The notes under the pieces were generated by a model. The model worked only from the letters and a program-made list of their open reading frames with translations, had not been told where the DNA came from and made no database searches. Shown piece after piece: positions 38,601 through 46,527 of a stretch of DNA of 64,000 nt. Position numbers and translations under genes: made by a program. Source of the stretch: Eucommia ulmoides. Its lineage: Eukaryota > Streptophyta > Magnoliopsida > Garryales > Eucommiaceae. The stretch covers positions 18,993,577 to 19,057,576 of the forward strand of contig CM028338.1 in the NCBI GenBank assembly GCA_016647705.1, in the 5' to 3' direction. The first letter of the stretch is position 1; the number at the start of each line of letters is the position of its first letter.

Positions 38601-41600
38601 AGATCAAATGTGTCGAGTTTCAAATCTTAGGGGCTAATTGAACACTTTCGCTATCTTTCAAGGACCAAAAAGGTTTTTTCCCCAAAAAAATAAGTGCTTA
38701 AAATTAATTATATTAAGTACTTAATTAATTAAGTTAATTTGATGAATGCAATTAGTATTACTTAATTAATTAAGTTAACTTAAAAATTAAGTCAAAATGT
38801 GAGTAAAAAATTAAGTCAAGCCATCTTCACTTATGTCATTTTGTTTAACGCACTCCATTATTTTCCACTTAAAAAAAATTATGTTTTGACCATTTTACCC
38901 TTGATCCCCTATGAGGGTTTAATTAAGATTAGGTTTAATGAGAATTGGATTAACTTTAGATTATTTTAGGATTTTAATTTTATTTTATATTTAAATTATT
39001 GTTATAATTTAATTTAAACAATCAAACTGCATAAAAAAATACATAATATTATATATTTTTTAGTTAATTTTTACTTTTAATTTTAATATAATTTTTTTTA
39101 AAATGGCACCCTGATTTTATTGTTTTAGTCTCAATTTTTTTTCTTCATATTATCTTGATTCAAAGGTAGTTATGTAAATTAAACAATTTTTAGCATTCAA
39201 TTTTTATACTTATCAAACAAAAAAATAAAATTCAACACTTAAATTTTCAACACAATTTTATCAAACAACTTTCTGATATTTTCAATATTTAATTTTTTAG
39301 CACTTAATTTTTAAGTGGTTATCAAACATGCCCTAAGTGAATAAATAGCAAGTGAAAGCTTGGAGGGAAACTAACGAAAATTTTGAAAGTGAATTGGGAA
39401 TGACCAGACTCTCGAAATCTTGGAATTGTTTACGGTTTTTTGTATTTTCTTTCAGTGAATTGGTGAATTCAATTACATTTTTCTCTTCTCATTTCATTCT
39501 ATCGGTTTATGGTTGAGGGTGATCTATTAGATCACTAAGACTCCACATCAGCAAACCCAAGTCAAAGTCCTCTAACCGGATCAACTGCCGGTGTTAACCA
39601 AATTTCAACACCAACAAATTAAATACATTAATCTTGAATATTTTTGTAGTTAGGTCAAATATATTAATTATGAAAATACATTTTGTTGAGAATTTGTTAT
39701 TTAATCTGTTAACAAAATCTAAATTAACGGTTGAAAATGTCTCTAACCATCCAATGGTAAAAAATACCTCAAATGTAGAATTTGTCTTGATTTATAGTGA
39801 ATTTATATGTAAGTGCCTGTGCCTAAAGGCACGCTTTAGTATCTTTGAATAAAATATTGATTTTATGTAATTTAATAAGTTACAAATTTTGTCTTATTAC
39901 TTTACATAATTTATTCTATATATAAATTAGAATGGTGCGTGCTCTACAAATCAATTATGATTTGTAGAAAGGTTATGATCTCTCCAAATATATAATCCAA
40001 GGAATGAAACTATCTCTTCAATTGAGTGGTGGAGATTAAGTCCACATCTCCACTAATAGAACTCTGTCGTCTTATTAACCAAACTTAATTATGTGAAGTT
40101 TGTACCGTTTTGATTTATAATGTATATCTATATAATAAATTATGACAATTTACATTTGAGATATTTTTTATCATTGGATGGTTGAAGACATTTCTAATTT
40201 AGAGTTTTTTGAGAAGCTAAATAACAAACCCTCAACAAAATATCATTTCATCATTAATGTATTTGAACTAACTATACGATATTCAAGATTAATGTATTGT
40301 AAAATCTATATAATCTATATATATTATAAGTCATGACATATTTTACATTTGAGATATTTTTTTATCATTTTGGAGATATTTTCAACCTTCGATTTAGATT
40401 TTGTTGAGAAATTAAATAACAAACTCTCCGAAAAATGTATTTTCATTATTAATTTATTTGAACTAACCTAGGAAGCACGAACACTTGTGGGAGAGTTGTT
40501 GTACACGTGTCGGACACATGTCAAACACGGACACGGCAGGACATGTATGGGACACGTATCAGAGTGTCCTGGAGAATTTAAAAATTAAATTTCAAATTGA
40601 ACACATCGCGGACACACGTTGACACGTCGCGGACTCGGAAGGGTAATGTTCAATATTTTTAAAACCTATATACAGTAACAAATGTAGATATACTAAAGGC
40701 TAGAATATGCAAAGTTGTAAAACCACTCACACGCCTTTACTTCTAAAAACTACCAAATACACCCTCTTATAAGATGAAATTGACTATATGACCCTTAATT
40801 TTTTTAATAGGTATTAAATATATAGAATAATTATCATAATGACTTTTTTACTCTAATTTCTAATTTTTTAAAAAATAATTATTTTTGTTAAGTATGTTAT
40901 GCCTTGTCCGCCAATTGTCTCCCTCCATAGATTAATTTTTTAGTTTTTTTTTAATTTAATATTTAAATTTCTGCAATTTTTATTTTCTAGCATGTGTATA
41001 TTTTTATCCATTTATGTATATATTATCTTTATGTAATAATTGATTTTTAAAATTTGTTGGTTGTAAATGATATGTGAGTAGTAATAAAAATTTATAATAT
41101 GTAATAAAAAAATAAAAATATATTGCCATACCCAAGTCATGATAGCTGACTGAAATTTTTCATATCCCCGCGTCGTACTTGACACACGTCTTGTCCGTGC
41201 TTCCTAGGAACTAATTTTAAGGCATTCAATATTAATGTATTGAATTCAAATTAGTGCTTTTAGGCGCGTGGCATATGTGTGTGTGTATTATAACTATTTC
41301 ATTTGTTTTTTCTTTTTTCTTTTGCTCAGCTTACAGTGGCATGCTTAAAGATGAATAGACCTGAAATTGCTGAAAACGCAGTAAAGATTGCAGAGAAGCG
41401 TATTTCTAGAGACAAGTGGCCAGAATATTATGACACCAAGCAAGCGAGATTTATTGGAAAACAGTCGCGTCTCTTTCAAACTTGGTCTATTGCCGGATTC
41501 CTTGTGGCGAAGCTCCTCCTTGCCAATCCAAATGCGGCAAAAATACTTGTAAATGTTGAGGATCCTGACATTGTGAACGCCTTCTCTTGCATGCTCAGCG

Positions 41601-41656
41601 CTAACCCTAGGAGAAAACGTTCCCGCAAAGGGCTGAAGCAAACCTACATAATATGA
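13980..41656 (+). CDS. Alkaline/neutral invertase (GH100), six coding exons
   Basis: The enzyme splits sucrose into glucose and fructose at neutral to alkaline pH. Exons are 13980-14663, 18600-18765, 18865-19076, 25894-26387, 26492-26540 and 41330-41656. All junctions are GT-AG and phases agree, giving 643 residues, normal for the family. The GH100 core starts near residue 160. [10 protein letters not shown] (192-201) holds the predicted catalytic Asp, and [34 protein letters not shown] and [16 protein letters not shown] are family hallmarks. The first 160 residues are poorly conserved, basic and serine-rich, as in invertases imported into mitochondria or plastids. The start is firm at the front: a TAA directly precedes the ATG in frame. 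I see no internal stop. Introns 1, 3 and 5 are 3.9, 6.8 and 14.8 kb, bloated by insertions; introns 2 and 4 are about 100 bp. It resembles the Arabidopsis mitochondrial A/N-InvA type as I remember it. Confidence 0.95.
15400..16921 (+). mobile_element. 3' end of a plus-strand Ty3 fossil: end of pol and 3' LTR
   Basis: 15414-15620 encodes a tail with [18 protein letters not shown], the (T)RARAK...LNGLIQ phrase often seen at the end of Ty3 pol. After it comes LTR-like sequence with a TATTTAAGAGAGTTGTATCC promoter region and an end near CGCATCA (16921). A Tourist-like element interrupts it. The rest of the element is absent here; it is a broken fossil in invertase intron 1. Confidence 0.55.
15714..16369. 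mobile_element. Tourist-like (PIF/Harbinger) element, 656 bp, with a GC-rich centre
   Basis: Left end GGTGGCGTTTGGTAACCG; the complement of the right end reads GGCCCCGTTTGGTAACCG. Flanks both read TTA (15711-15713 and 16370-16372). Its ends closely resemble those at 26760-27422. The centre (15890-16160) is very GC-rich, built from GGCGCC, CGGCGG and GGACGGC words, in sharp contrast to surrounding DNA. No transposase. Confidence 0.8.
17050..18480 (-). mobile_element. Ty3 pol fragment (protease, RT, RNase H)
   Basis: On minus, from right to left: a protease-end block (ILLGR...DVDAKNFG...NIILKL), a reverse-transcriptase block ([34 protein letters not shown]) and an RNase H block ([16 protein letters not shown]). 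No LTRs found. It is a broken fossil with several breaks, oriented against the invertase gene and ending about 120 bp before exon 2. Not the same orientation as the Ty3 remnant at 15400-16921, so probably another insertion. Confidence 0.75.
18600..18765 (+). CDS. Invertase coding exon 2
   Basis: Acceptor TTGACAG, donor TCTG/GTGAGT. Encodes [20 protein letters not shown] and on to [10 protein letters not shown]; the glycine codon is split with exon 3. Confidence 0.96.
18865..19076 (+). CDS. Invertase coding exon 3
   Basis: Acceptor TTTTCTAG, donor CAG/GTTTGA. Encodes [11 protein letters not shown] through [20 protein letters not shown] to [11 protein letters not shown], all conserved core. 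Confidence 0.97.
19115..19974. mobile_element. Possible outer Tourist-like element
   Basis: Left GGGCCATTTGATAAACTG followed by AATTAAGTGCTAAAA words; right side GTTATCAAGCACAT. It resembles the ends of the element at 36519-39333 (GGGCATGTTTGATAAC). Target duplication not clear. It contains the element at 19456-19885. Confidence 0.4.
19456..19885. mobile_element. Tourist-like MITE, 430 bp
   Basis: Left end AGGACCATTTAGTAATG; complement of right end GACACCGTTTGGTAACG; flanked by TAA (19453-19455 and 19886-19888). AT-rich, no coding sequence. Confidence 0.6.
20043..20179. mobile_element. Foldback MITE, 137 bp, Tourist-like
   Basis: Nearly the whole element is one inverted repeat: the left arm runs AGGTCTATTTGG to GGGATTTGTAAATTTTT, and the complement of the right arm runs GGGTGCGTTTGG to the same inner words. 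TAA flanks both sides (20040-20042, 20180-20182). Arms about 60 bp, loop about 15 bp. Confidence 0.8.
20204..20607 (-). repeat. 3' LTR of the Reina-like element
   Basis: TGATAG...CTATCA, next to the polypurine tract on its inner side. Confidence 0.92.
25197..25598 (-). repeat. 5' LTR of the Reina-like element
   Basis: Pairs with 20204-20607; the sequence just inside (minus AATTGTTAATCAGAG) is a weak version of the Met-tRNA primer site. Confidence 0.92.
25894..26387 (+). CDS. Invertase coding exon 4
   Basis: Acceptor TTCTTGCAG, donor AACAC/GTAATA. Encodes [13 protein letters not shown] through [20 protein letters not shown] and [19 protein letters not shown] to ITGSDPKN; the threonine codon is completed by exon 5. 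Confidence 0.97.
26492..26540 (+). CDS. Invertase coding exon 5 (49 bp)
   Basis: Acceptor GATGCAG, donor CAG/GTTAGT. Encodes [16 protein letters not shown], an invariant family block; easily missed because it is so short. Confidence 0.95.
26541..26759. other. Start of intron 5 with a copy of the unit repeated at 39.6-40.5 kb
   Basis: After a short (CA)n run comes CCCTAAAGGCGCTAATTTT and then ATTCAATACATTAATTTTG through ACACATTTTGTTGAGAGTT to TTGTTATTTAG. The same series occurs at 39615-39705 and, inverted, twice between 40190 and 40475; its first part is also inverted at 41220-41265. The left and right rims of the intron thus carry inverted copies. Confidence 0.6.
26760..27422. mobile_element. 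Tourist-like (PIF/Harbinger) element, 663 bp
   Basis: Left GGCCCCATTTGTTTAGTG; complement of right end GGTGGCGTTTGGATAATG; flanked by TTA (26757-26759 and 27423-27425). No transposase; short chance frames only. Confidence 0.75.
28440..29512. other. 3' untranslated stretch of the Tat fossil
   Basis: Follows the pol end; GC-richer than surrounding intron, no convincing frame on +. A poly-A-rich stretch near 29030-29090. The antisense region appears to end here. Confidence 0.4.
29260..32100 (-). other. Antisense reading region of the Tat fossil (Transposase_28-like)
   Basis: Against the direction of pol, the minus strand carries a block like [20 protein letters not shown] followed by [17 protein letters not shown] (31660-31890). 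It is reminiscent of the Pfam family Transposase_28 (putative gypsy type transposon), the N-terminal block of antisense ORFs in Tat elements. Further on is a coiled-coil-like block with [19 protein letters not shown] and [19 protein letters not shown] (30330-30490). The hAT-like element interrupts it. It is a broken fossil; function of such ORFs is unknown. Confidence 0.55.
29521..30311. mobile_element. hAT-like element, 791 bp, inside the Tat antisense region
   Basis: Ends TAGGGGTGTTC and GAACACCTCTA are inverted repeats of a type common in plant hAT elements. Flanking 8-mers CCCGGTAT (29513-29520) and TCCAGTAT (30312-30319) match at 6 of 8. Inside are a GC-rich stretch and TTGGTTTGG runs but no transposase. 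Confidence 0.6.
33825..34095 (+). repeat. Low-complexity leader made of CGATTTGATTTTGCGAT-like words
   Basis: Between primer site and gag of the short Ty3 fossil, the words TTCGATT, TTGCGATT and GATCTT recur about 20 times with variation, giving a T-rich, C-poor track. Confidence 0.8.
37370..38035. repeat. Palindromic word track TTTCGATTTCGAAATCGAAA
   Basis: About 660 bp consist largely of permutations of GATTTCGAAATC and its halves, with AACACCGCCGAAC spacers. The word is its own complement, so frames on both strands look similar and open by chance. Confidence 0.9.
38040..38425 (+). pseudogene. Possible captured host gene fragment in the Mutator-like element
   Basis: A plus frame reads through [20 protein letters not shown] and [20 protein letters not shown] before running into low-complexity sequence. 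It is GC-richer than its surroundings, acidic, and looks like real coding sequence. Mutator-like elements often carry host exon pieces (Pack-MULEs). I do not recognise the protein; a chance frame is possible because the neighbouring repeat favours open frames. Confidence 0.4.
39615..40475. repeat. Inverted and tandem copies of an AT-rich unit
   Basis: A unit of about 175 bp (ATACATTAATCTTGAATAT, CATTTTGTTGAGAATTTG, TTGTTATTTAATCTG, CATCCAATGGTAAAAAATAC) stands in + orientation at 39615-39800. It recurs inverted at about 40135-40310 and again inverted at about 40330-40475. TGTGCCTAAAGGCAC at 39810 is a tight hairpin like those at Helitron 3' ends. The whole could be remains of small Helitrons. 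Confidence 0.6.
40468..41207. mobile_element. hAT-like TIR element, 740 bp
   Basis: Ends CTAGGAAGCACGAACAC and, complemented, CTAGGAAGCACGGACAAG. Flanking 8-mers GAACTAAC (40460-40467) and GAACTAAT (41208-41215) match at 7 of 8. Subterminal ACACGTGTCGGACACATG words repeat near the left end. No transposase. Confidence 0.75.
41330..41656 (+). CDS. Invertase coding exon 6 (C-terminus)
   Basis: Acceptor TTTTGCTCAG. Encodes [19 protein letters not shown] through [20 protein letters not shown] to a basic tail ending in TGA. It is separated from exon 5 by 14.8 kb of nested elements. Confidence 0.96.
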   Translation, partial: LTVACLKMNRPEIAENAVKIAEKRISRDKWPEYYDTKQARFIGKQSRLFQTWSIAGFLVAKLLLANPNAAKILVNVEDPDIVNAFSCMLSANPRRKRSRKGLKQTYII

Positions 41657-41950
41657 ATGTGTTACGAAAGTTTTGGAGATGCTTCCTGAGATATATGTAT
41701 GCATGATCATGGTGGGAAGTTTTTGGTTGTAAAGTAAATGAGTAGCATCGTTTGAGGGTTGGAGTTGAATTATATATTGTATCATAGTTAATGGCAAGAG
41801 TTCATGTACATAGGGAGGAGGAAGCCATTGCATCTTATTTTGAAGTCCAGGCCTTTGAGTACTGCAGTTGGCAAAAAATTGATTTTGGTTGTTTCTTACC
41901 GCAATAACGCAACAAACTTCTCATATCATCATCAGAAGAATAAAAAAGCA
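41657..41950 (+). other. Probable 3' untranslated region of the invertase gene
   Basis: Ordinary sequence after the stop, with an AATAAAAAAG polyadenylation-like signal at about 41938. A T-run follows at 42003-42020. Limits inferred. Confidence 0.4.
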
Positions 41951-42499
41951 GGAGGGAAAAAAAAACCGGTAGGAGGCAGGGGGCAGCAATGGGTATTTTT
42001 TAATTTTTTTTTTTTTTTAAATTAAAGGTGTGATATATATTTTTTATATAGTGTTTAGTGAATGTTTTGAAAACAAAAGATTTATTATTTTCTTTAAAAA
42101 ATTAATAGTGAGGGTATTTGTATCTATTTACTCAAAAAAAATCGATCAAAAGGGTCAACGATTATGTAACAGATGATAAAGGAGGTTTGTAATTTTAGAC
42201 AAAATGATAGAAGAGATAAGTGACAAATACTCAAACATATATATATACTAGTGTATAACCTATGCCTGAAGGCACGAGCGTAAAACATACATTATCTATT
42301 GGGACAATTATATCAATTTGTTTGGTTATTTAACTTTAAATGTTGCATCAATTGAGACAATTACAGTTACAATAATATTTCAGGATAAACAATATTTATT
42401 GTAGATAGAGATCCATATTCGTGGGGAAATACACTTAATATCGATCAAATGATGTACACATTGATAGAGCCACATACAGTTGACCGTGGCTAAAAACTG

Positions 42500-43110
42500 A
42501 TGTAGTCAAATCAACTCCAATAAATTTCACTGATTGTCCTTGTGATTTATTTATCGTCATAGCATACGCTAAACGAATTAGAAATTAGCGCCTTGTCATT
42601 TGAAGAGGAAAATTAGAAGACGACGGCGTCAAGGATATTCTTGGAATGAATATCAAATTTTCTAATTTATCCTCTGTTAATATTCGAGCTTCTATTACAC
42701 ATGAAGAACATCTGACAACCATCAATCGTGTGTCATTGCAAAGTCCATCACTTGATGCGATATTTCTCAATAACATAACTAGACATCTAATTTTCAAATC
42801 TAACTTGAACGGAGGTAATCCTGGAGGATCTAAGGAATTCAAGTACTCATTAGGATAGCGATTTGTAATTTGACGATCGGCTCCATCATCTTTAGACATT
42901 TTGTCTGTAGCCAGATATGTGATCGTTTCTCCAGAAAAAATATTTAAAACAACTGAATTAATAGCACTAACATCGTCATTTCTTGCAGAAATGATGGAAT
43001 GTTCAGTTAGAAATGTAGGGGTAGCAACACTAGGTGTACCTAGGTGTGGATAAACTGAAGATATTAGTTCAACCACATTACGACACTTTGGTATGGTTGA
43101 TGGCAATTAT
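42500..43110 (-). pseudogene. Helitron helicase, C-terminal part
   Basis: Encodes [40 protein letters not shown] and [20 protein letters not shown]; beyond an in-frame TAA the frame continues with [20 protein letters not shown] (42500-42590), the last conserved Pif1 motif. This order matches plant Helitron helicases closely. Confidence 0.85.
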
Positions 43111-43215
43111 ACGATTTCACGCGGATCACTGCCGACCTATTTAAAGAAAAAATAAATATAAATGAATAATTTAGTCTCAAAGCATATATAGTTATCTATT
43201 GCAAACGAAATAATG

Positions 43216-43672
43216 CTAAAATATGTTTAAATGAAATATTACCTGAAGTAAATATCTCGAAAACTCTGCATTTTTAATGTTGCTATTATTTAGGCACATG
43301 TTTAAATTCAAAGTCAAGACATGTATATTATTCCAAATGTACGAACGTCTCAACGATGTTGCCACAATTTGTTGACGGACATCTTTAGGTATGACAGGTA
43401 GAATTTGTCGAAAGTCTCCAACAAGAACGACCGTGATACCCCCCGAATAGATTTGGATTACCCAAATATCTCGTAGCGTGCGATACACAGACTCAATATA
43501 GTACTTATGTTGCATCAGAACTTCATCCAAAATAATTAACTTTGTCTCCCTAAACAATTCGGCATGCAATGATTGTTTACTGAAATGACAAATTGAATTA
43601 TCAAGAATGTCTAGAGGAATGTGAAACGTGGAATGTGCAGTTCGACCTCTTTCCAGTAGTAGAGATGCAATA
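43216..43672 (-). pseudogene. Helitron helicase, middle part (Walker B)
   Basis: [40 protein letters not shown] and [16 protein letters not shown] are the Pif1-type motifs Ia to III. The usual DEA box reads DEV. The front is cut off by the solo LTR at 43673. Confidence 0.88.
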
Positions 43673-45199
43673 TGGTAGGGGGCGAATTTGTGCATGCCTA
43701 CTTACGCTCGCAAGTATACGAGGTCTAAAGTTTTAATATAGTAGATCTTTGAAGATCGGATATCGTTCCCACAGAGAAAAGTGTGAATAATCGAATTGAA
43801 TACCGCAATTGACGTAGTCTCGTGTTATCCTGACGACGGAAGACGTGAATTGAAATTAAACTAAGCTAAACTACAATTAGTAGGTTAATCCTAACTAAGT
43901 TGATTAATTAGGGATTGATTTCGTTCACTTAATACACGTTTGATTTCGTTCGGTTAACAATAACGGAGTTTAGGTATCCGACAATCTCGGTTCGTAAACT
44001 CCTCCGCCACCTCTTCCGAGTGTAAAACGGGGGAATACGCGACTTCGTGTCGACAAAGAAGTCCCCCTAAATGTCTTAACGACTCTAGGCCGCGTGAGTC
44101 TTGACCCAATGTCATCGACTGCACACTAACTAATGCCCTCCCGGGTCGTTAGGTCGTAACGATGTGTTTACCCTAGTTCGAATCCAAGGTTACCTCTCCC
44201 GAGTGTCAAACCCTAGATTCTCAAATTCAATCCTAATACCGTTAAAAGCATATTAAGATTGTCATCAAATGATAAACACAATCGGACTTAAAAGTAACAA
44301 CTGTTAAAGAAACGTATATTAAACCAAACGAGTATTTACACAACTACACCTTTCCCTAACTAATCTCTAAATTACACTAACATGTTCTTAACCAATACAA
44401 CATAAATCAATAGGAGATAATCATTATCAACTATAAACATTAAATACAAAGATGGAAACAAGGGAAGAAAAGCCAAATCTCAAAGTGGAGTAGTCCACTT
44501 TCGCCAAAGAACGATCCTCCCGAGCTTCCTCTTCTCGCTTGATGAACTTCCTCTTTTGGCTCTTCAAGGATTGGCCAAGAACACTTCCTAAACTAATCTA
44601 ATCTACTTCCTAAATTACCTAATCCTAACTAAGGTGGAAGGAGAGCTCTCAAGATGTCAACCGGAGCCTGCTCTCACGTCCAAGGGATTCTAACCTTTTG
44701 AGCAATTGGGGGAGAAAGGGGTTTTATAGGCAAGGGTTGGAAATATCTTCAAAATATCTGAAAACAGATATTTCTGTACAGAGTGTCACCACCTAAGCGG
44801 TGGTTCACCGCTCGGGCGGTGGCTTTAAGTCGGTTAACTTCTGTCGGTGACTTCGCCTAAGCGGTGGTTTTTCCGCTTAGGCGGTAGCTGCTAGCATATC
44901 ATTCTGATCTTTTCTCGCCTAAGCGGTGGTTTTCTCGCCTAGGTGGTGGTTCAGCCCTTCAGCACTCCAACATTTTGCCTCTTTTTCACCTAAGCGGTGG
45001 ACCTTCCGCTTAGGCGGTGGTCTTCATTCACCGAAACCCTGTTTTGCACATTTTGTTCACCGTTTTCACTTGTTTCTCGCCTTTTGACGTCCTTTCCCTG
45101 TTCTACACTAAAACACACTAAAACACAATTAAATATAACTAAAATGCTTGAGAACTAACAAATCTGGTTTAGAAATAGATAGGTGTTTCACACCTATCA
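43673..45199 (-). mobile_element. Solo LTR inside the Helitron helicase, 1527 bp
   Basis: Ends TGGTAGGGGGC and CACCTATCA; flanks CAATA (43668-43672) and AAATA (45200-45204), one mismatch. Removing it rejoins the helicase phrase at VASSSI/ASLLL, so the insertion point is certain. Same family as 2564-3961. On minus it begins TGATAGGTGTGAAACACCTATC, itself a hairpin. No coding sequence, hence solo LTR. Confidence 0.82.
44787..45022. repeat. Four-unit array of inverted CCTAAGCGG / CCGCTTAGG words
   Basis: Units start near 44787, 44855, 44917 and 44987. Each is an inverted pair such as CACCTAAGCGGTGG followed by CCGCTTAGGCGGTGG, able to fold as a hairpin, joined by unrelated spacers of 30-40 bp. 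The array is 177-412 bp from the LTR start. Confidence 0.88.
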
Positions 45200-46077
45200 A
45201 AATACTAGACGATGCCACAGTAATGACAATATGACCGAAGCTATGACATTTTATTGCTATGGTATTATATAGAAACGTCTTTCCTGTACCAGCACCACCA
45301 TTCAAAAAGAACATTTTTCCTAGATTTCCAAACACCGATGAAGTGATTGTTTCGTATGCAACACGTTAGCCTTCATTGAGACGATCAATATTGCACTGCA
45401 CATTCTCTTATTGCGCTTCACTTTGCATTTGACGATGTTCCCATATCAATCAATTTCCAACTACCATACTCCAATTTTAGACAGGTTGTGGAATCGGTGG
45501 AAAGTCTGTTAAGTTCTTACCCGATTCTTGAAGTAGTTCATTTAAAAGATATAGACCATAGTCTTTAATCTGTCCCTCGCTTGGGATGGGTATCGAAAAC
45601 AACGTGCGAAATTTGTGTGGGAGATCATCACATATATGCATCCAAAATTGATCGCACAAATCACATAGATTTACAGGGGAACATTGTGTGAGAATGACAC
45701 AAAATAATCTTCTCAGTTGATATCCAGTACTCTTGAAGACATTGTATCCATTCACCATCATCTTCCAATAGCCCCTTTGCTACACATGCGGCTTTGAACG
45801 TTGCATGTTCAACATTGTGAACAATGCGTAAACACCTAAACGATTGTGGGATTGTGGCCCTTTGACTATGGTCAATAGTAGACGTAAATAAAATCATTCG
45901 CCCGAATTGGGAGGCGCAAAATACATTCTACTAATGGCAAATCCCCTCTGTCGTGGCTTCCAACATTTTTCAGTTTTATTCCAAACAAAATTCTGGGGAA
46001 ACTCTTGATAAGTATACACACGTGCAGAAGTATGTGCATCACAATATGCAAAATATTCTGTTAGAGTCGACTTTTGT
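45200..46077 (-). pseudogene. Helitron helicase, N-terminal part (Walker A)
   Basis: Includes [20 protein letters not shown] (Walker A, about 45255-45315), and upstream LRIVHNVEHATFKAACVAKG, LLEDDGEWIQCLQEYW and FRTLFSIPIPSEGQIKDYGL, the usual linker between Rep and helicase. Split across frames, so at least one shift. Confidence 0.87.
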
Positions 46078-46489
46078 TGTCACAACCCAACCCGGACACC
46101 CATCACCCTAGGGCCGGCATGACAAACATCATGACATTACCTGCATGCCAAAACATCTACAAATATATATAGGCATAAATAAACACACAACCACCAAAAA
46201 TAACCATACTAGTTTAATACATTCTCTAATTGGGGACACACCCGTCCCTACAAAACTATAATAACCACAAAGATAAACACAATCCTGAACCTCTCATAAG
46301 TTGGCAACAACCAGCACCTCCAAAAATTAATACCCTCTCACTACCATATTGCCGGATTCTATCTAGCGCTAGTAGGGGACCGACTCCTAGCTGTTTCACC
46401 TGCGAGTGTACTGTCTTCTTAATAAAAACATTTAAATTGATCAAGCATATAACATATACACATCACATTTCCAAATACAAATCTCATAT

Positions 46490-46527
<38 letters not shown>

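Larger units (their letters stand above)
36543..38683. mobile_element. Non-autonomous Mutator-like element, 2141 bp, TSD AAAAAAATA
   Basis: Long terminal inverted repeats of roughly 130 bp begin GGAGAAAAGACCTTTTTGG on the left and, complemented, GGGGAAAAAACCTTTTTGG on the right; both go on through GTCCTTGAAAGATAGCGAAA and TCGACACATTTG. Flanks carry the identical 9-mer AAAAAAATA (36534-36542 and 38684-38692), the Mutator signature. No MURA transposase. The interior is an unusual word repeat (37370-38035) and a GC-rich open stretch (38040-38340) that may be captured host sequence. Confidence 0.9.
36519..39333. mobile_element. Tourist-like (PIF/Harbinger) element split by a Mutator-like element
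   Basis: Left end GGGCATGTTTGATAA, complement of right end GGGCATGTTTGATAACC, flanks TAA (36516-36518 and 39334-39336). Comparison with the intact 5' LTR of the Ty3 host (TTAGTCTAAGTGAATAAA) gives the empty site directly. Its own length without the inner element is about 665 bp. AT-rich, with ATTAAGTGCTAAAA words; no coding sequence. Confidence 0.9.
33395..39529 (+). mobile_element. Short Ty3 fossil with gag and protease, TSD GACCA/GATCA
   Basis: The 5' LTR is 33395-33729 (TGATAG...TTTATCA), followed by the Met-tRNA primer site TTGGTATCAAGAGC. The 3' LTR starts at 36413, is split by an insertion at 36519-39333 and ends at 39529. Flanks are GACCA (33390-33394) and GATCA (39530-39534), four of five matching. 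The body carries gag (MAQKKVEAL..., [20 protein letters not shown]), a knuckle ([14 protein letters not shown]), protease and a short integrase-end block ([19 protein letters not shown]), plus the tract GTCCGAGGGGGGTAT. Most of pol is not represented, so it is non-autonomous and broken. LTR and polypurine tract show it is a relative of the Reina-like element at 20204-25598. It sits in the LTR of the Tat fossil. Confidence 0.88.
27426..39606 (+). mobile_element. Tat-lineage Ty3 fossil (3' part), host of further insertions
   Basis: 27610-28440 on + shows integrase blocks ([36 protein letters not shown]) and a pol end ([16 protein letters not shown]). A long 3' region follows with a minus-strand reading region resembling the antisense ORF known in Tat elements. 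Then comes a 3' LTR with a CTATAAATACC promoter-like site near 33220, ending at CACCAACA (39606). The 5' part is missing. Nested inside: a hAT-like element (29521-30311) and a shorter Ty3 element (33395-39529) with its own guests. Broken throughout and clearly old. The start of its 3' LTR is not resolved. Confidence 0.7.
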
